Positions 58,073-64,000 of a stretch of 64,000 nt of DNA are shown in pieces. Made by a program: the position numbers and the translations under genes. The notes beneath the pieces are model-generated. The model was not told where the DNA came from, did no database searches, and worked only from the letters and a program-made list of their open reading frames with translations. The stretch spans positions 434,001 through 498,000 of the forward strand of contig NZ_CP116221.1 of assembly GCF_023556315.2 (NCBI RefSeq), given 5' to 3'. Origin of the DNA: Psychroserpens ponticola. Lineage in GTDB: Bacteria; Bacteroidota; Bacteroidia; Flavobacteriales; Flavobacteriaceae. Every line of letters starts with the position of its first letter. The stretch's first letter is position 1.

Positions 58073-58987
58073 ATGAAAACCGCTAAAATTACAATGCTAT
58101 TATGTTTGGTAACGATATTTTCGTTTGCTAATATAACTACAAAAGAAAAGGAAGCACTTGTTGCTTTACATAATTCAACAAATGGAACATCATGGAATAA
58201 TCCTTGGGATTTAAATAGTCCAGTTTCGGATTGGTATGGAGTAACTCTTGAAGAAGATAAAGTTATAGCCCTTAATTTAGAATTTAATAACCTTGAAGGT
58301 CAACTTCCCGAAGCAATTGGAGATTTGGTTTTCCTTAGAGAGTTAAATTTATTTAGAAATAATATAACAGGAGCGATTCCAAATTCAATTGGAAATCTAA
58401 AAGCTCTGAAAATAATCAATGTTGCAATCAACCAGCTAGATGGAGAATTGCCAAGTACAATTGGAGACTTATCGTCTTTAGAGGCATTACAATTATTTAT
58501 GAACAATATAAAGGGATCAATTCCTGAGTCTATTGGTCAACTAACTCAACTACAAACTTTAGAATTGTATAGTAACAATCTTTCTGGAGTTTTACCAAAT
58601 TCTTTAGGTAATTTGTCTAAGCTTAAAGGATTATTAGTAAGTAGTAATAGCCTAACAGGTAAATTGCCTCATAGTCTAGGTAACTTGTCAAATTTAAAAA
58701 TACTAAGTGTTTTCGATAATAGTTTTATTGGTACTGTTCCTAATGTTATTTCAAGTCTAGTGCATTTAGAAGAATTAGTTTTAGCAAATAATGCTTTTTA
58801 TGGCAACCTTCCTAGAGACTTAGCAAACTTATCAAACTTAAAAGTGTTGATGATTGGTAACAATGATTTCAAAGGAGAATTTGCACAGTTAGAAACACAG
58901 TTTCCAAATATTCAGCAGTTTGATGCTGTAAACAGTGGTGATTCTGGAGTGTTAGCAACTTTAGATATAGAAGACGACGACGATTAA
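58073..58987 (+). CDS. Exported leucine-rich-repeat protein (plant type)
   Basis: A 304-residue exported protein. A signal peptide (about 1-18, FSFANI) is followed by an LRRNT-like cap (KEALVALHNSTNGTSWNNPWDLNSPVSDWYGVTL) and about eight repeats of the plant-specific LRR consensus (LxxLxLxxNNLxGxIPxxIGNLxxL), e.g. LRELNLFRNNITGAIPNSIG and LKGLLVSSNSLTGKLPHSLG. The C-terminus is short and very acidic (DIEDDDD). There is no T9SS C-terminal sorting domain, so secretion by the gld system is unlikely; it is probably periplasmic or lipoprotein-free secreted. Its ligand is unknown. Confidence 0.88.
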   Translation: MKTAKITMLLCLVTIFSFANITTKEKEALVALHNSTNGTSWNNPWDLNSPVSDWYGVTLEEDKVIALNLEFNNLEGQLPEAIGDLVFLRELNLFRNNITGAIPNSIGNLKALKIINVAINQLDGELPSTIGDLSSLEALQLFMNNIKGSIPESIGQLTQLQTLELYSNNLSGVLPNSLGNLSKLKGLLVSSNSLTGKLPHSLGNLSNLKILSVFDNSFIGTVPNVISSLVHLEELVLANNAFYGNLPRDLANLSNLKVLMIGNNDFKGEFAQLETQFPNIQQFDAVNSGDSGVLATLDIEDDDD

Positions 58988-59012
58988 TATATAATTTATT
59001 GTTTTAATTTTT

Positions 59013-59053
59013 AAATAACTCTCACTGTGTTTTACATTGAGAGTTATTTTTTT
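59013..59053 (+). terminator. Intrinsic terminator after the LRR gene
   Basis: A perfect 12-bp stem (59013-59024 with 59038-59049), a 13-nt loop and a T-run to 59053. Confidence 0.88.
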
Positions 59054-59063
59054 GCGTTTATTA

Positions 59064-59093
59064 TTGTAATAAACAAAAAGCGTTGTATATTTG
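59064..59093 (+). promoter_or_regulatory. Bacteroidota-type promoter for the initiator tRNA
   Basis: TTG (59064-59066), 19 bp, then TATATTTG (59086-59093) is a perfect match to the TTG-N19-TAnnTTTG pattern, 73 bp before the mature tRNA end. Confidence 0.7.
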
Positions 59094-59165
59094 CATTCCT
59101 AAAATGATTGAGTCGGCATTATGAACCGAAAGTTGAAAGCTAAGAAAATCATTTTAAGTTTAAAT

Positions 59166-59238
<73 letters not shown>

Positions 59239-59261
59239 CTAAATGTTATCTGTTTAAAATC

Positions 59262-59293
59262 AATGGTTTTGTTTACGCAAAACCATTTTTTTT
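59262..59293 (+). terminator. Intrinsic terminator between tRNA-fMet and integrase
   Basis: A 10-bp stem (59262-59271 with 59278-59287), a 6-nt loop, then a T-run that runs up to the integrase ATG at 59294. It ends the tRNA transcript and would block read-through into the integrase. Confidence 0.8.
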
Positions 59294-60601
59294 ATGTTTA
59301 ATTTAAATTCTTATCTTACGAATGAACACGGAAACGAACACATTTTAGAACACAGTTTGTCAAACAAGAAGAAATTTACTGTCCCCAAAATTTATTCCTC
59401 TAACGGAAATTTGAACAAGCGTTGGTACGTCTATTACTCCTATCGAAATCCTGAATCTGGTATACTCCAACGTATGAAAAATGTCTACGGTGGTGCAAAT
59501 AGATATAATACAAAAGAAGATCGACTTACTATTTTAAGTATTTATAGAGTTAAGCTTTTAAGTTTATTAAATGAGGGTTTTAATCCCTTTGAAGATAATA
59601 CTGCACGTTATTTAAATCGTGAGGATAAGACACTAAATCCAATGAAGAACACTAATAAAGTGCCTGAAGTTGAATTAATGATTAAGCCAAAAGTTTCCGT
59701 TTTATCTTATAAAGTAGCCTTTACAAAAGGGTTGAAGTACAAGGAAAAGCTAATAAGTGATACTACAAGACGTAGTTATGAAAATCGCTTAAAAAACTTT
59801 CTTCTTTGGGTTGAAAAGCATCATCCAGAACTAAAGGCGATTACCGATATTGACAAGAAAGTGGTCATGGATTTTTTAAATCATATTTTAGACCTAACTA
59901 GTCCTAGAAACCGTAATAATTATCGAACTGATTTAAGTAGTATTATGCAGGCGTTAGAGGATAATGATATTATCTCGTCCAACTTTATTAAAAAGATACC
60001 TGTTTTAAAATCTACACCACAACGAAATAAAACTTACTCAAAGGAGCAACAGAAGGATATATTTGAACATTTGGAGAAAACAGATAAAACCTTATTGCTC
60101 TTTATAAAATTTATTTCTTATAATTTTTTGAGACCTATAGAAGTCTGTAGATTACGAGTTGGTGATTTAGATATACATCATAAGCGCATTCAATTTAGAG
60201 CCAAGAATAGTCCTTTAAAGACTAAAATCATACCTGATTTATTGCTGAATGATTTGCCTGATCTCTCGAAACTAAATAAAGAACATAATTTGTTTACTCC
60301 TGATGGTATAGGAGGTGTTTGGGAGTCCGAGTTAAGTAACAAGCGGGATTACTTTTCAAAACGGTTCAAGCGTATTATCAAGGACCCATTTAATTTGGGG
60401 GCAGATTATGGGTTGTATAGCTTTAGACATACATATATTACAAAATTATATCGCGAGTTAGTCAAGGGGTCGTCACCATTCGAAGCTAAAAGTAAATTGA
60501 TGCAGATTACAGGACACTCTTCAATGACAGCACTTGAAAAATATTTACGTGATATTGATGCCGAGTTTCCTGATGATTATTCTGAATTAATAAAATCTTA
60601 A
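59294..60601 (+). CDS. Tyrosine recombinase (site-specific integrase)
   Basis: A 435-residue phage-type integrase. N-terminal region about 1-130 (arm-type), a SAM-like core-binding domain (about 135-230; SDTTRRSYENRLKNFLLWVEKHHP), and the catalytic domain from about 245. The active-site residues are Arg280 (NFLRPIEVCRL), Arg378 (YSFRHT, with Tyr375 in place of the usual His of HxxR), His408 (GHSS) and Tyr417 (EKYLR). It lies 55 bp after an initiator tRNA, a classic place for integration. It is followed at 10 bp and then 16 bp by two further genes in the same direction. The 5' end abuts a terminator T-run, so its expression is likely low or uses an internal signal. Confidence 0.9.
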   Translation: MFNLNSYLTNEHGNEHILEHSLSNKKKFTVPKIYSSNGNLNKRWYVYYSYRNPESGILQRMKNVYGGANRYNTKEDRLTILSIYRVKLLSLLNEGFNPFEDNTARYLNREDKTLNPMKNTNKVPEVELMIKPKVSVLSYKVAFTKGLKYKEKLISDTTRRSYENRLKNFLLWVEKHHPELKAITDIDKKVVMDFLNHILDLTSPRNRNNYRTDLSSIMQALEDNDIISSNFIKKIPVLKSTPQRNKTYSKEQQKDIFEHLEKTDKTLLLFIKFISYNFLRPIEVCRLRVGDLDIHHKRIQFRAKNSPLKTKIIPDLLLNDLPDLSKLNKEHNLFTPDGIGGVWESELSNKRDYFSKRFKRIIKDPFNLGADYGLYSFRHTYITKLYRELVKGSSPFEAKSKLMQITGHSSMTALEKYLRDIDAEFPDDYSELIKS

Positions 60602-60610
60602 GTTTGTATT

Positions 60611-61288
60611 TTGGAAAAGCCTTTAAAAGATAAACACAGTGAATTAATACATAGATTGTATAAACCACTCATATTTTACTTTCCTCGAAAGATCTGGGCT
60701 GATCTGGATGGCATGTGGATGGATAAAAAGTTCGATACCGTGTTCAATACTGTTATTCTAATGCGTGAGAATGGAGATAATTATATCCTTGATAATGATG
60801 CCTCCAGTTTGTATTTATTGAGTAAAGCTTCCGCGTTGGCTGACAATATTTATGAACTTTTAGATTTGAAAGCCAAGTTAAGCCCTGAAGCTTTCAGTTT
60901 TTTATGTGAAAGATATTCTTTAAGCGTAGCATTTTATAAACATGTATCAAATTGGATGGTAGAGCATGTTAAACACGATATTCCTGACTGTAGTGAAGAA
61001 ACTATAAATTCATTTGGGATTCAGAAAGTAGCATTTACTGAACATTGGGACTATATTGAAAAACATTTTTTGATTCCAAAACATATAGAAAACTATTTTG
61101 ATAGTGCTCAATTGAATACTCAAGATATAGTAAAAATACCTGATTTCATAACTGGTGATCAGTCACAGACAGAACGTATATTTGAGAAGTTGGCTAAACC
61201 TATAAAAAACAAAAAGAAAGTGCTTATTACAGAAGATGAGGCAGAAAAACTCCTTTTAAAAACTATATTTAACGTACGATTAGAGTAA
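60611..61288 (+). CDS. Hypothetical protein of the integrase operon (225 aa)
   Basis: A 225-residue mostly helical protein with no signal peptide, span or family I can name. The start is TTG at 60611, 10 bp after the integrase stop; the next ATG would remove 35 residues. Segments such as FYFPRKIWADLDGMWMDKKFDTVFNTVILMREN and a basic C-terminal stretch (KPIKNKKKVLITEDEAEKLLLKT) could bind nucleic acid or protein, but this is only a guess. Position in a three-gene operon with a recombinase and an RHH-like protein suggests an accessory recombination role. Confidence 0.7.
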   Translation: MEKPLKDKHSELIHRLYKPLIFYFPRKIWADLDGMWMDKKFDTVFNTVILMRENGDNYILDNDASSLYLLSKASALADNIYELLDLKAKLSPEAFSFLCERYSLSVAFYKHVSNWMVEHVKHDIPDCSEETINSFGIQKVAFTEHWDYIEKHFLIPKHIENYFDSAQLNTQDIVKIPDFITGDQSQTERIFEKLAKPIKNKKKVLITEDEAEKLLLKTIFNVRLE

Positions 61289-61303
61289 TCTAAACTGAAA
61301 TAT

Positions 61304-61846
61304 ATGACTAATAAAAAATCAATTACGGATGAAGATGCAACGCTAAATTTTAGAGTGCCGAAATCATTAAAAGCGACAATTGTTGCTAAGGCCGAAATAG
61401 AAAAAATAACTAGTTCTAAATATCTGCGTAATTTATTAGAGTCAGTACATAATGGAAGTTATTGTCACCTGGATAAGTTGAAATCTGAACGTGAAGACTT
61501 TTTGTTTTCAAAAGAGTTTTTACAACTGATAGTTTGGATTTATAGAAAACGTGAAAATAATAGTCGTGAAGTTGATAAAAATGATTTAGATAGTTATGTT
61601 AAGACATTAAAAAGAACTGAGAATTTTCTTCCTAAAAATTTAGTATTTGAGCTTGATAAGGTGCTAAATAATTTGCTTGTAGTTAGAGTTAGTAAAGGAT
61701 ATGATGGAGATCGTTTTGATTTTCCTAAGAACTACAGTGATGACAAAAAATTCAATTACGAAAAAGTAGAAAAGTTTCTATTGGATGAAAACATATTGGA
61801 AGCCTTTATTGAAAGAGGAGAGGTTAATATAACTAATATTTTTTAA
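61304..61846 (+). CDS. Ribbon-helix-helix-like protein of the integrase operon
   Basis: A 180-residue protein. The N-terminal part (about 9-45; LNFRVPKSLKATIVAKAEIEK then SSKYLRNLLES) has the beta-strand plus two-helix pattern of ribbon-helix-helix DNA-binding proteins, as in mobilisation accessory proteins. The C-terminal 130 residues are helical, charged and unrecognised. It starts 16 bp after the 225-aa gene. A cluster of TGTGATA motifs begins 41 bp after its stop and could be its binding sites; RHH proteins commonly bind such tandem repeats. Recombination or mobilisation accessory factor is an inference. Confidence 0.65.
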   Translation: MTNKKSITDEDATLNFRVPKSLKATIVAKAEIEKITSSKYLRNLLESVHNGSYCHLDKLKSEREDFLFSKEFLQLIVWIYRKRENNSREVDKNDLDSYVKTLKRTENFLPKNLVFELDKVLNNLLVVRVSKGYDGDRFDFPKNYSDDKKFNYEKVEKFLLDENILEAFIERGEVNITNIF

Positions 61847-61880
61847 TAAGAAGGCATCATATTTTAAAAATTAATCCAAA

Positions 61881-62044
61881 ATATTTTGTGATAAATAGTG
61901 TGATATTTTTGTGATACAATAATATCACAAAATATAACAACTGTTTTTAACTGTTGATTATGAGTACGATAGTTATCAATAACGCCTATTTTAGTGCTTT
62001 TTCTCTCAATTGACTTATTGCAATACTTTAGTTTGAGTGTGATA
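61881..62044. repeat. TGTGATA motif cluster and 13-bp inverted repeat
   Basis: Direct copies of TGTGATA start at 61887, 61899, 61910 and 62038, and its reverse complement TATCACA lies at 61923-61929. The first three are 12 and 11 bp apart, close to one helical turn. A perfect 13-bp inverted repeat (ATATTTTGTGATA at 61881-61893 and TATCACAAAATAT at 61923-61935) encloses them. No gene covers 61847-62247; the rest of that 401-bp gap is AT-rich with no other structure I could support. Confidence 0.65.
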
Positions 62045-62247
62045 CAAAATATTATTAAAACACCTTTAATTTACAAACTCATTTATGATTATGGTTAAAT
62101 TGTTAAGTAAATGAGTTTTTATATTACTCCGAAGAACGAAGTTATATCTATCTACCTATCTGATCATTTTTTCTAATCCTTAAACAATACCCTTTATCAA
62201 ATCTAATGTGGAGTTTAACACTCACAATTACATTTGAGTTTATTCCT

Positions 62248-62472
62248 TTAATGAGCAATACAAACATTTTTTTTCAGAATAGTATTTTGCTGTACTAAGG
62301 TACTGTATTTTCTTAACCAATAGGAGATAGTTGTTCTGGGAACGTCATATTTTTTAGAAGCTTGGTTATTGGATAATTGTCCGCTAAGGATTTGGTCAAC
62401 GACTAAAAGTTTAGTCTCTAAAGTTGCTTTTTGATAGCTTTTTTTTCGCCAGTGTTCATTATGTGTTTTCAT
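62248..62472 (-). pseudogene. Transposase helix-turn-helix remnant
   Basis: A 74-codon frame whose first 58 codons match the N-terminus of IS-type transposase OrfA proteins (EHWRKKSYQKATLETKLLVVDQIL and the HTH NNQASKKYDVPRTTISYWLRKYST). After LKKN the family pattern (an acidic coiled coil) is replaced by CIAH and a stop, and no catalytic DDE part was found downstream. It is therefore probably a truncated remnant; a short stand-alone HTH regulator is the less likely alternative. Confidence 0.55.
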
Positions 62473-62544
62473 AAGTGACTGTAATTAATTGCTTAATTTT
62501 TAGTCAACCTATTTCAGGAAAATTCATTTGCCGATTGACTGGTG

Positions 62545-62672
62545 AACGTGTTCGTGTATGGTTTGTTGCGATTGGCACTAAGATAACAAAAAGGAACAGC
62601 GTTTAGGAAATTCGCCAGAATTTCCCAAGAAGTCTTTAAACACCATCAAGCAATTAATTATACACGGTGTTG
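62545..62672. repeat. Imperfect-palindrome repeat, copy A
   Basis: The left end has AACGTGTT (62545-62552) then GTGTATGGTTTGTTGCG (62554-62570). The right end has the shared 21-bp block at 62652-62672, ending AATTATACACGGTGTTG. The right end read backwards pairs with the left arm (GTGTAT..TT..TTGC), giving a large hairpin, with a smaller 7-bp hairpin inside (62606-62612 with 62619-62625). Both ends recur in copy B at 63686-63763. Confidence 0.75.
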
Positions 62673-62986
62673 GCAACTGGTTTTTGTTTTTTTAATTCGG
62701 AAAACGAAAGTTTTAAAATATAAAAGCATTAAAAATACAAGCTAAACATCCTTGTTTTTTATCAAATTTAGTCACCTTTATTAGACTTAATCTTTTTGTT
62801 AAAGTAGATCTATACAAATGGCTCGATAATCCTTTTTCAAAGGAACACCACCACCAAATAAAAATACACAAGGGATTCTTTTTTAAAATTCGAAAATCTA
62901 ACCACGTCTTAATGTAAACTATATGATCCTATTTTTTCCGATGACGCACACTATGTATAGTGAAGTAAGTTGCGCTGAAAGTAAGC
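62673..62986. other. Non-coding gap between repeat A and GNAT pseudogene
   Basis: No gene could be supported. On the minus strand a frame open for about 68 codons ends at 62713-62715 but has no ATG or GTG start. Other frames are broken by many stops. The stretch may be decayed cassette DNA. Confidence 0.5.
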
Positions 62987-63147
62987 GATGAGTTCTTGGT
63001 TATCATCATTGTTTATATTATTAAATGCACTATGGTATTCTTTAGTTAAGGGGATTTGAAAATATTCTCTTGTTTACCCTAGCTTATCATCAGTAATCAT
63101 TTCTACAATTGCAGGAGCATCGGTTTTTTTGTTTTTCTAAATTCCAT
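62987..63147 (-). pseudogene. Decayed GNAT acetyltransferase (N-terminal part)
   Basis: Starting at the ATG 63147 the frame reads MEFRKTKK, then shifts at a run of seven A (T7 at 63124-63130 on plus). In the next frame it continues TDAPAIVEMITDDKLG, a TAA (63074-63076) at a position where homologues have Lys, then TREYFQIPLTKEYHSAF and NNDDNQELI. This is the standard GNAT N-terminus (family recalled as ..DAPAIVEMIADDKLGK.). Past 62987 the similarity stops and the acetyl-CoA motif is absent. A frameshift, a nonsense mutation and a 3' truncation make it non-functional. Confidence 0.65.
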
Positions 63148-63173
63148 ATATCATGTTTCTAGATTAAACTCTG

Positions 63174-63665
63174 CTAATTATGGTGCCTTCTTAAATGTTT
63201 TATTAATCCATTTTGGTCGTACTCAATTGACATTATTTGACTTGCAGTATTTTCAATAACTTTATCCATGTGAAACGGTTTAACCTTGGCTTTAATGGTG
63301 ATTTTTATAAAAGCTACATTTTTTCCTAGCATAATGTCATCAATAGATACTATATGATAATATACCTTATTTTGAAGTTTGTCGATCATTCCCTTTCTAA
63401 ATATTTCTTTATCGGTTATGATTACATTATACTTAATATGCTCATCAATAAAATCATCTGCAAAAAAGGATAAGAAGTAATCTATATCTTTTAAGTCACT
63501 ATGTGGTTGTTGCTTTGCACTATAAGCTTTAATGAAAGACTCGGTTTTTTTATGTAAATGAGGGTCTGTGCCATCTTGTGAGGATATACTATTAAGTTCT
63601 TTTTTTTGTCCAATTGCATTAAGGCTTATAATTAATGCAGAAACGAGTATTAATGTGTTTTTCAT
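63174..63665 (-). CDS. Exported NTF2/SnoaL-like domain protein
   Basis: A 163-residue protein with a signal peptide (about 1-19, LNAIGQ) and one cone-shaped NTF2/SnoaL-like domain: SFIKAYSAKQQPHSDLKDIDYFLSFFADDFIDEH, then KYNVIITDKEIFRKGMIDK and SIDDIMLGKNVAFIKITIKA. Such domains act as small-molecule binding or enzyme scaffolds; no active-site residues can be named. It lies between the GNAT pseudogene and repeat copy B, in the same direction as both GNAT frames. Confidence 0.75.
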   Translation of the reverse strand: MKNTLILVSALIISLNAIGQKKELNSISSQDGTDPHLHKKTESFIKAYSAKQQPHSDLKDIDYFLSFFADDFIDEHIKYNVIITDKEIFRKGMIDKLQNKVYYHIVSIDDIMLGKNVAFIKITIKAKVKPFHMDKVIENTASQIMSIEYDQNGLIKHLRRHHN

Positions 63666-63680
63666 TTAGTTTTTTTATGT

Positions 63681-63767
63681 CTTACAACGTGTTGTGTATG
63701 CTTAGTTGCGTGGTTAAGCGACTAAATTGCCTAAAACCAAGGAATTAATTATACACGGTGTTGTAAG
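63681..63767. repeat. Imperfect-palindrome repeat, copy B
   Basis: Outer ends CTTACAAC (63681-63688) and GTTGTAAG (63760-63767) are a perfect inverted repeat. Inside it are AACGTGTT (63686-63693), GTGTATGCTTAGTTGCG (63694-63710) and the 21-bp block shared with copy A (63743-63763). The two left arms differ at only 2 of 17 positions. The whole folds as a long hairpin. The GNAT gene that follows on the minus strand ends inside it. Confidence 0.8.
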
Positions 63768-64000
63768 GCGTAATTTTTTATCGTGAATTGTTCTTCAAAC
63801 CCCAATTTTAAATATAATCCTTTTCCCATATCAGATGATTGTAAAGTTATAAAATCACTATCTATTTTAATTGACTGATTAATTAAAAGCTTCATTATTT
63901 GCTCTGCATAACCTTTTTGCCTTTGTTGAGGTATAATACCAACAGAGTGAATGCCAGACACATTACCTGTCGTGTGTAAAATACCTGTTCCAACAGCTAT
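63749..64000 (-). CDS. GNAT N-acetyltransferase (5' end beyond the window)
   Basis: An open frame from the window edge to the stop at 63749, 83 codons visible. It contains the GNAT acetyl-CoA motif (SGIHSVGIIPQQRQKGYAEQIMKLLINQ) and the family's C-terminal LQSSDMGKGLYLKLGFEEQFTIKNY. The last six codons (ALQHRV) and the TAA lie within repeat copy B. The upstream 5' part, with the substrate-binding region, is outside the window. Substrate unknown. Confidence 0.85.
   Translation of the reverse strand: MAVGTGILHTTGNVSGIHSVGIIPQQRQKGYAEQIMKLLINQSIKIDSDFITLQSSDMGKGLYLKLGFEEQFTIKNYALQHRV

Noticed and set aside
62545-63767. Classical integron attC sites
   Set aside because: The right ends read GTTGGCA and GTTGTAA, which do not fit GTTRRRY, and no IntI gene is in view. 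The repeats are kept as an unclassified cassette-like family.
59239-64000. Second attachment site made of the tRNA-fMet 3' end
   Set aside because: The 3' part of the tRNA (around GGTTCGAGTCCAGTTCC) was not found again in this window. The far end of any element must lie outside or has decayed.

Overview
The window is a low-GC stretch of a Bacteroidota chromosome, almost certainly from a (probably marine) member of the Flavobacteriaceae. The evidence is a complete gldKLMN gliding/type IX secretion core, an exosortase F (XrtF) locus, a flavobacterial miaB–lptE–secG–groES–groL block, SusC-like plug proteins, and upstream octamers of the Bacteroidota type (TAnnTTTG). The genus cannot be fixed by reading alone; it resembles the Olleya/Lacinutrix/Winogradskyella group (inference).

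Layout. 1–9.2 kb: end of an aquaporin Z gene, an ECF sigma/anti-sigma pair, aminotransferase–murB, a secreted aspartyl protease with PDZ domain, a DUF1573 protein and valS. 9.3–16.6 kb (minus strand): purH and the rod-shape cluster mreB-mreC-mreD-mrdA-rodA. 16.8–19.9 kb: a tandem pair of MacB/FtsX-type permeases and a GAF-domain protein. 20–24.9 kb (plus strand): XrtF and its partner, then a Cys-rich metal-handling run (HYC_CC_PP protein, HMA-MauE membrane protein, TonB receptor, secreted HMA protein). 24.9–29.9 kb: two tandem plug-domain proteins without a barrel. 30–38.4 kb (minus strand): miaB, a sigma-54 activator, a lipoprotein, a small protein, lptE, a TPR-like protein and secG, then groES-groL. 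38.5–58 kb: two small envelope genes, topA, an arginase-fold protein that has lost metal ligands, gldK-L-M-N, a FAD oxidoreductase, a DUF983 protein, an ABC-F ATPase, and a complete RND tripartite efflux operon. 58–59.2 kb: a plant-type LRR protein and an initiator tRNA.

The right end (59.2–64 kb) is accessory DNA. Directly after the initiator tRNA gene lies a three-gene operon: a tyrosine recombinase, an unrecognised protein and a ribbon-helix-helix-like protein. It is followed by a non-coding stretch with helically phased TGTGATA motifs and a 13-bp inverted repeat. Beyond it are a transposase HTH remnant, two copies of an imperfect-palindrome repeat that share a 21-bp identical end, a decayed GNAT acetyltransferase pseudogene, an NTF2/SnoaL-like secreted protein, and a GNAT gene whose stop codon lies inside the second repeat. 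This looks like a decaying gene-cassette-type region and is the most interesting part of the window. Other notable signals are a repeat read in frame inside valS, a composite palindromic repeat between groES and groL, and the metal-ligand losses in the arginase-like protein.
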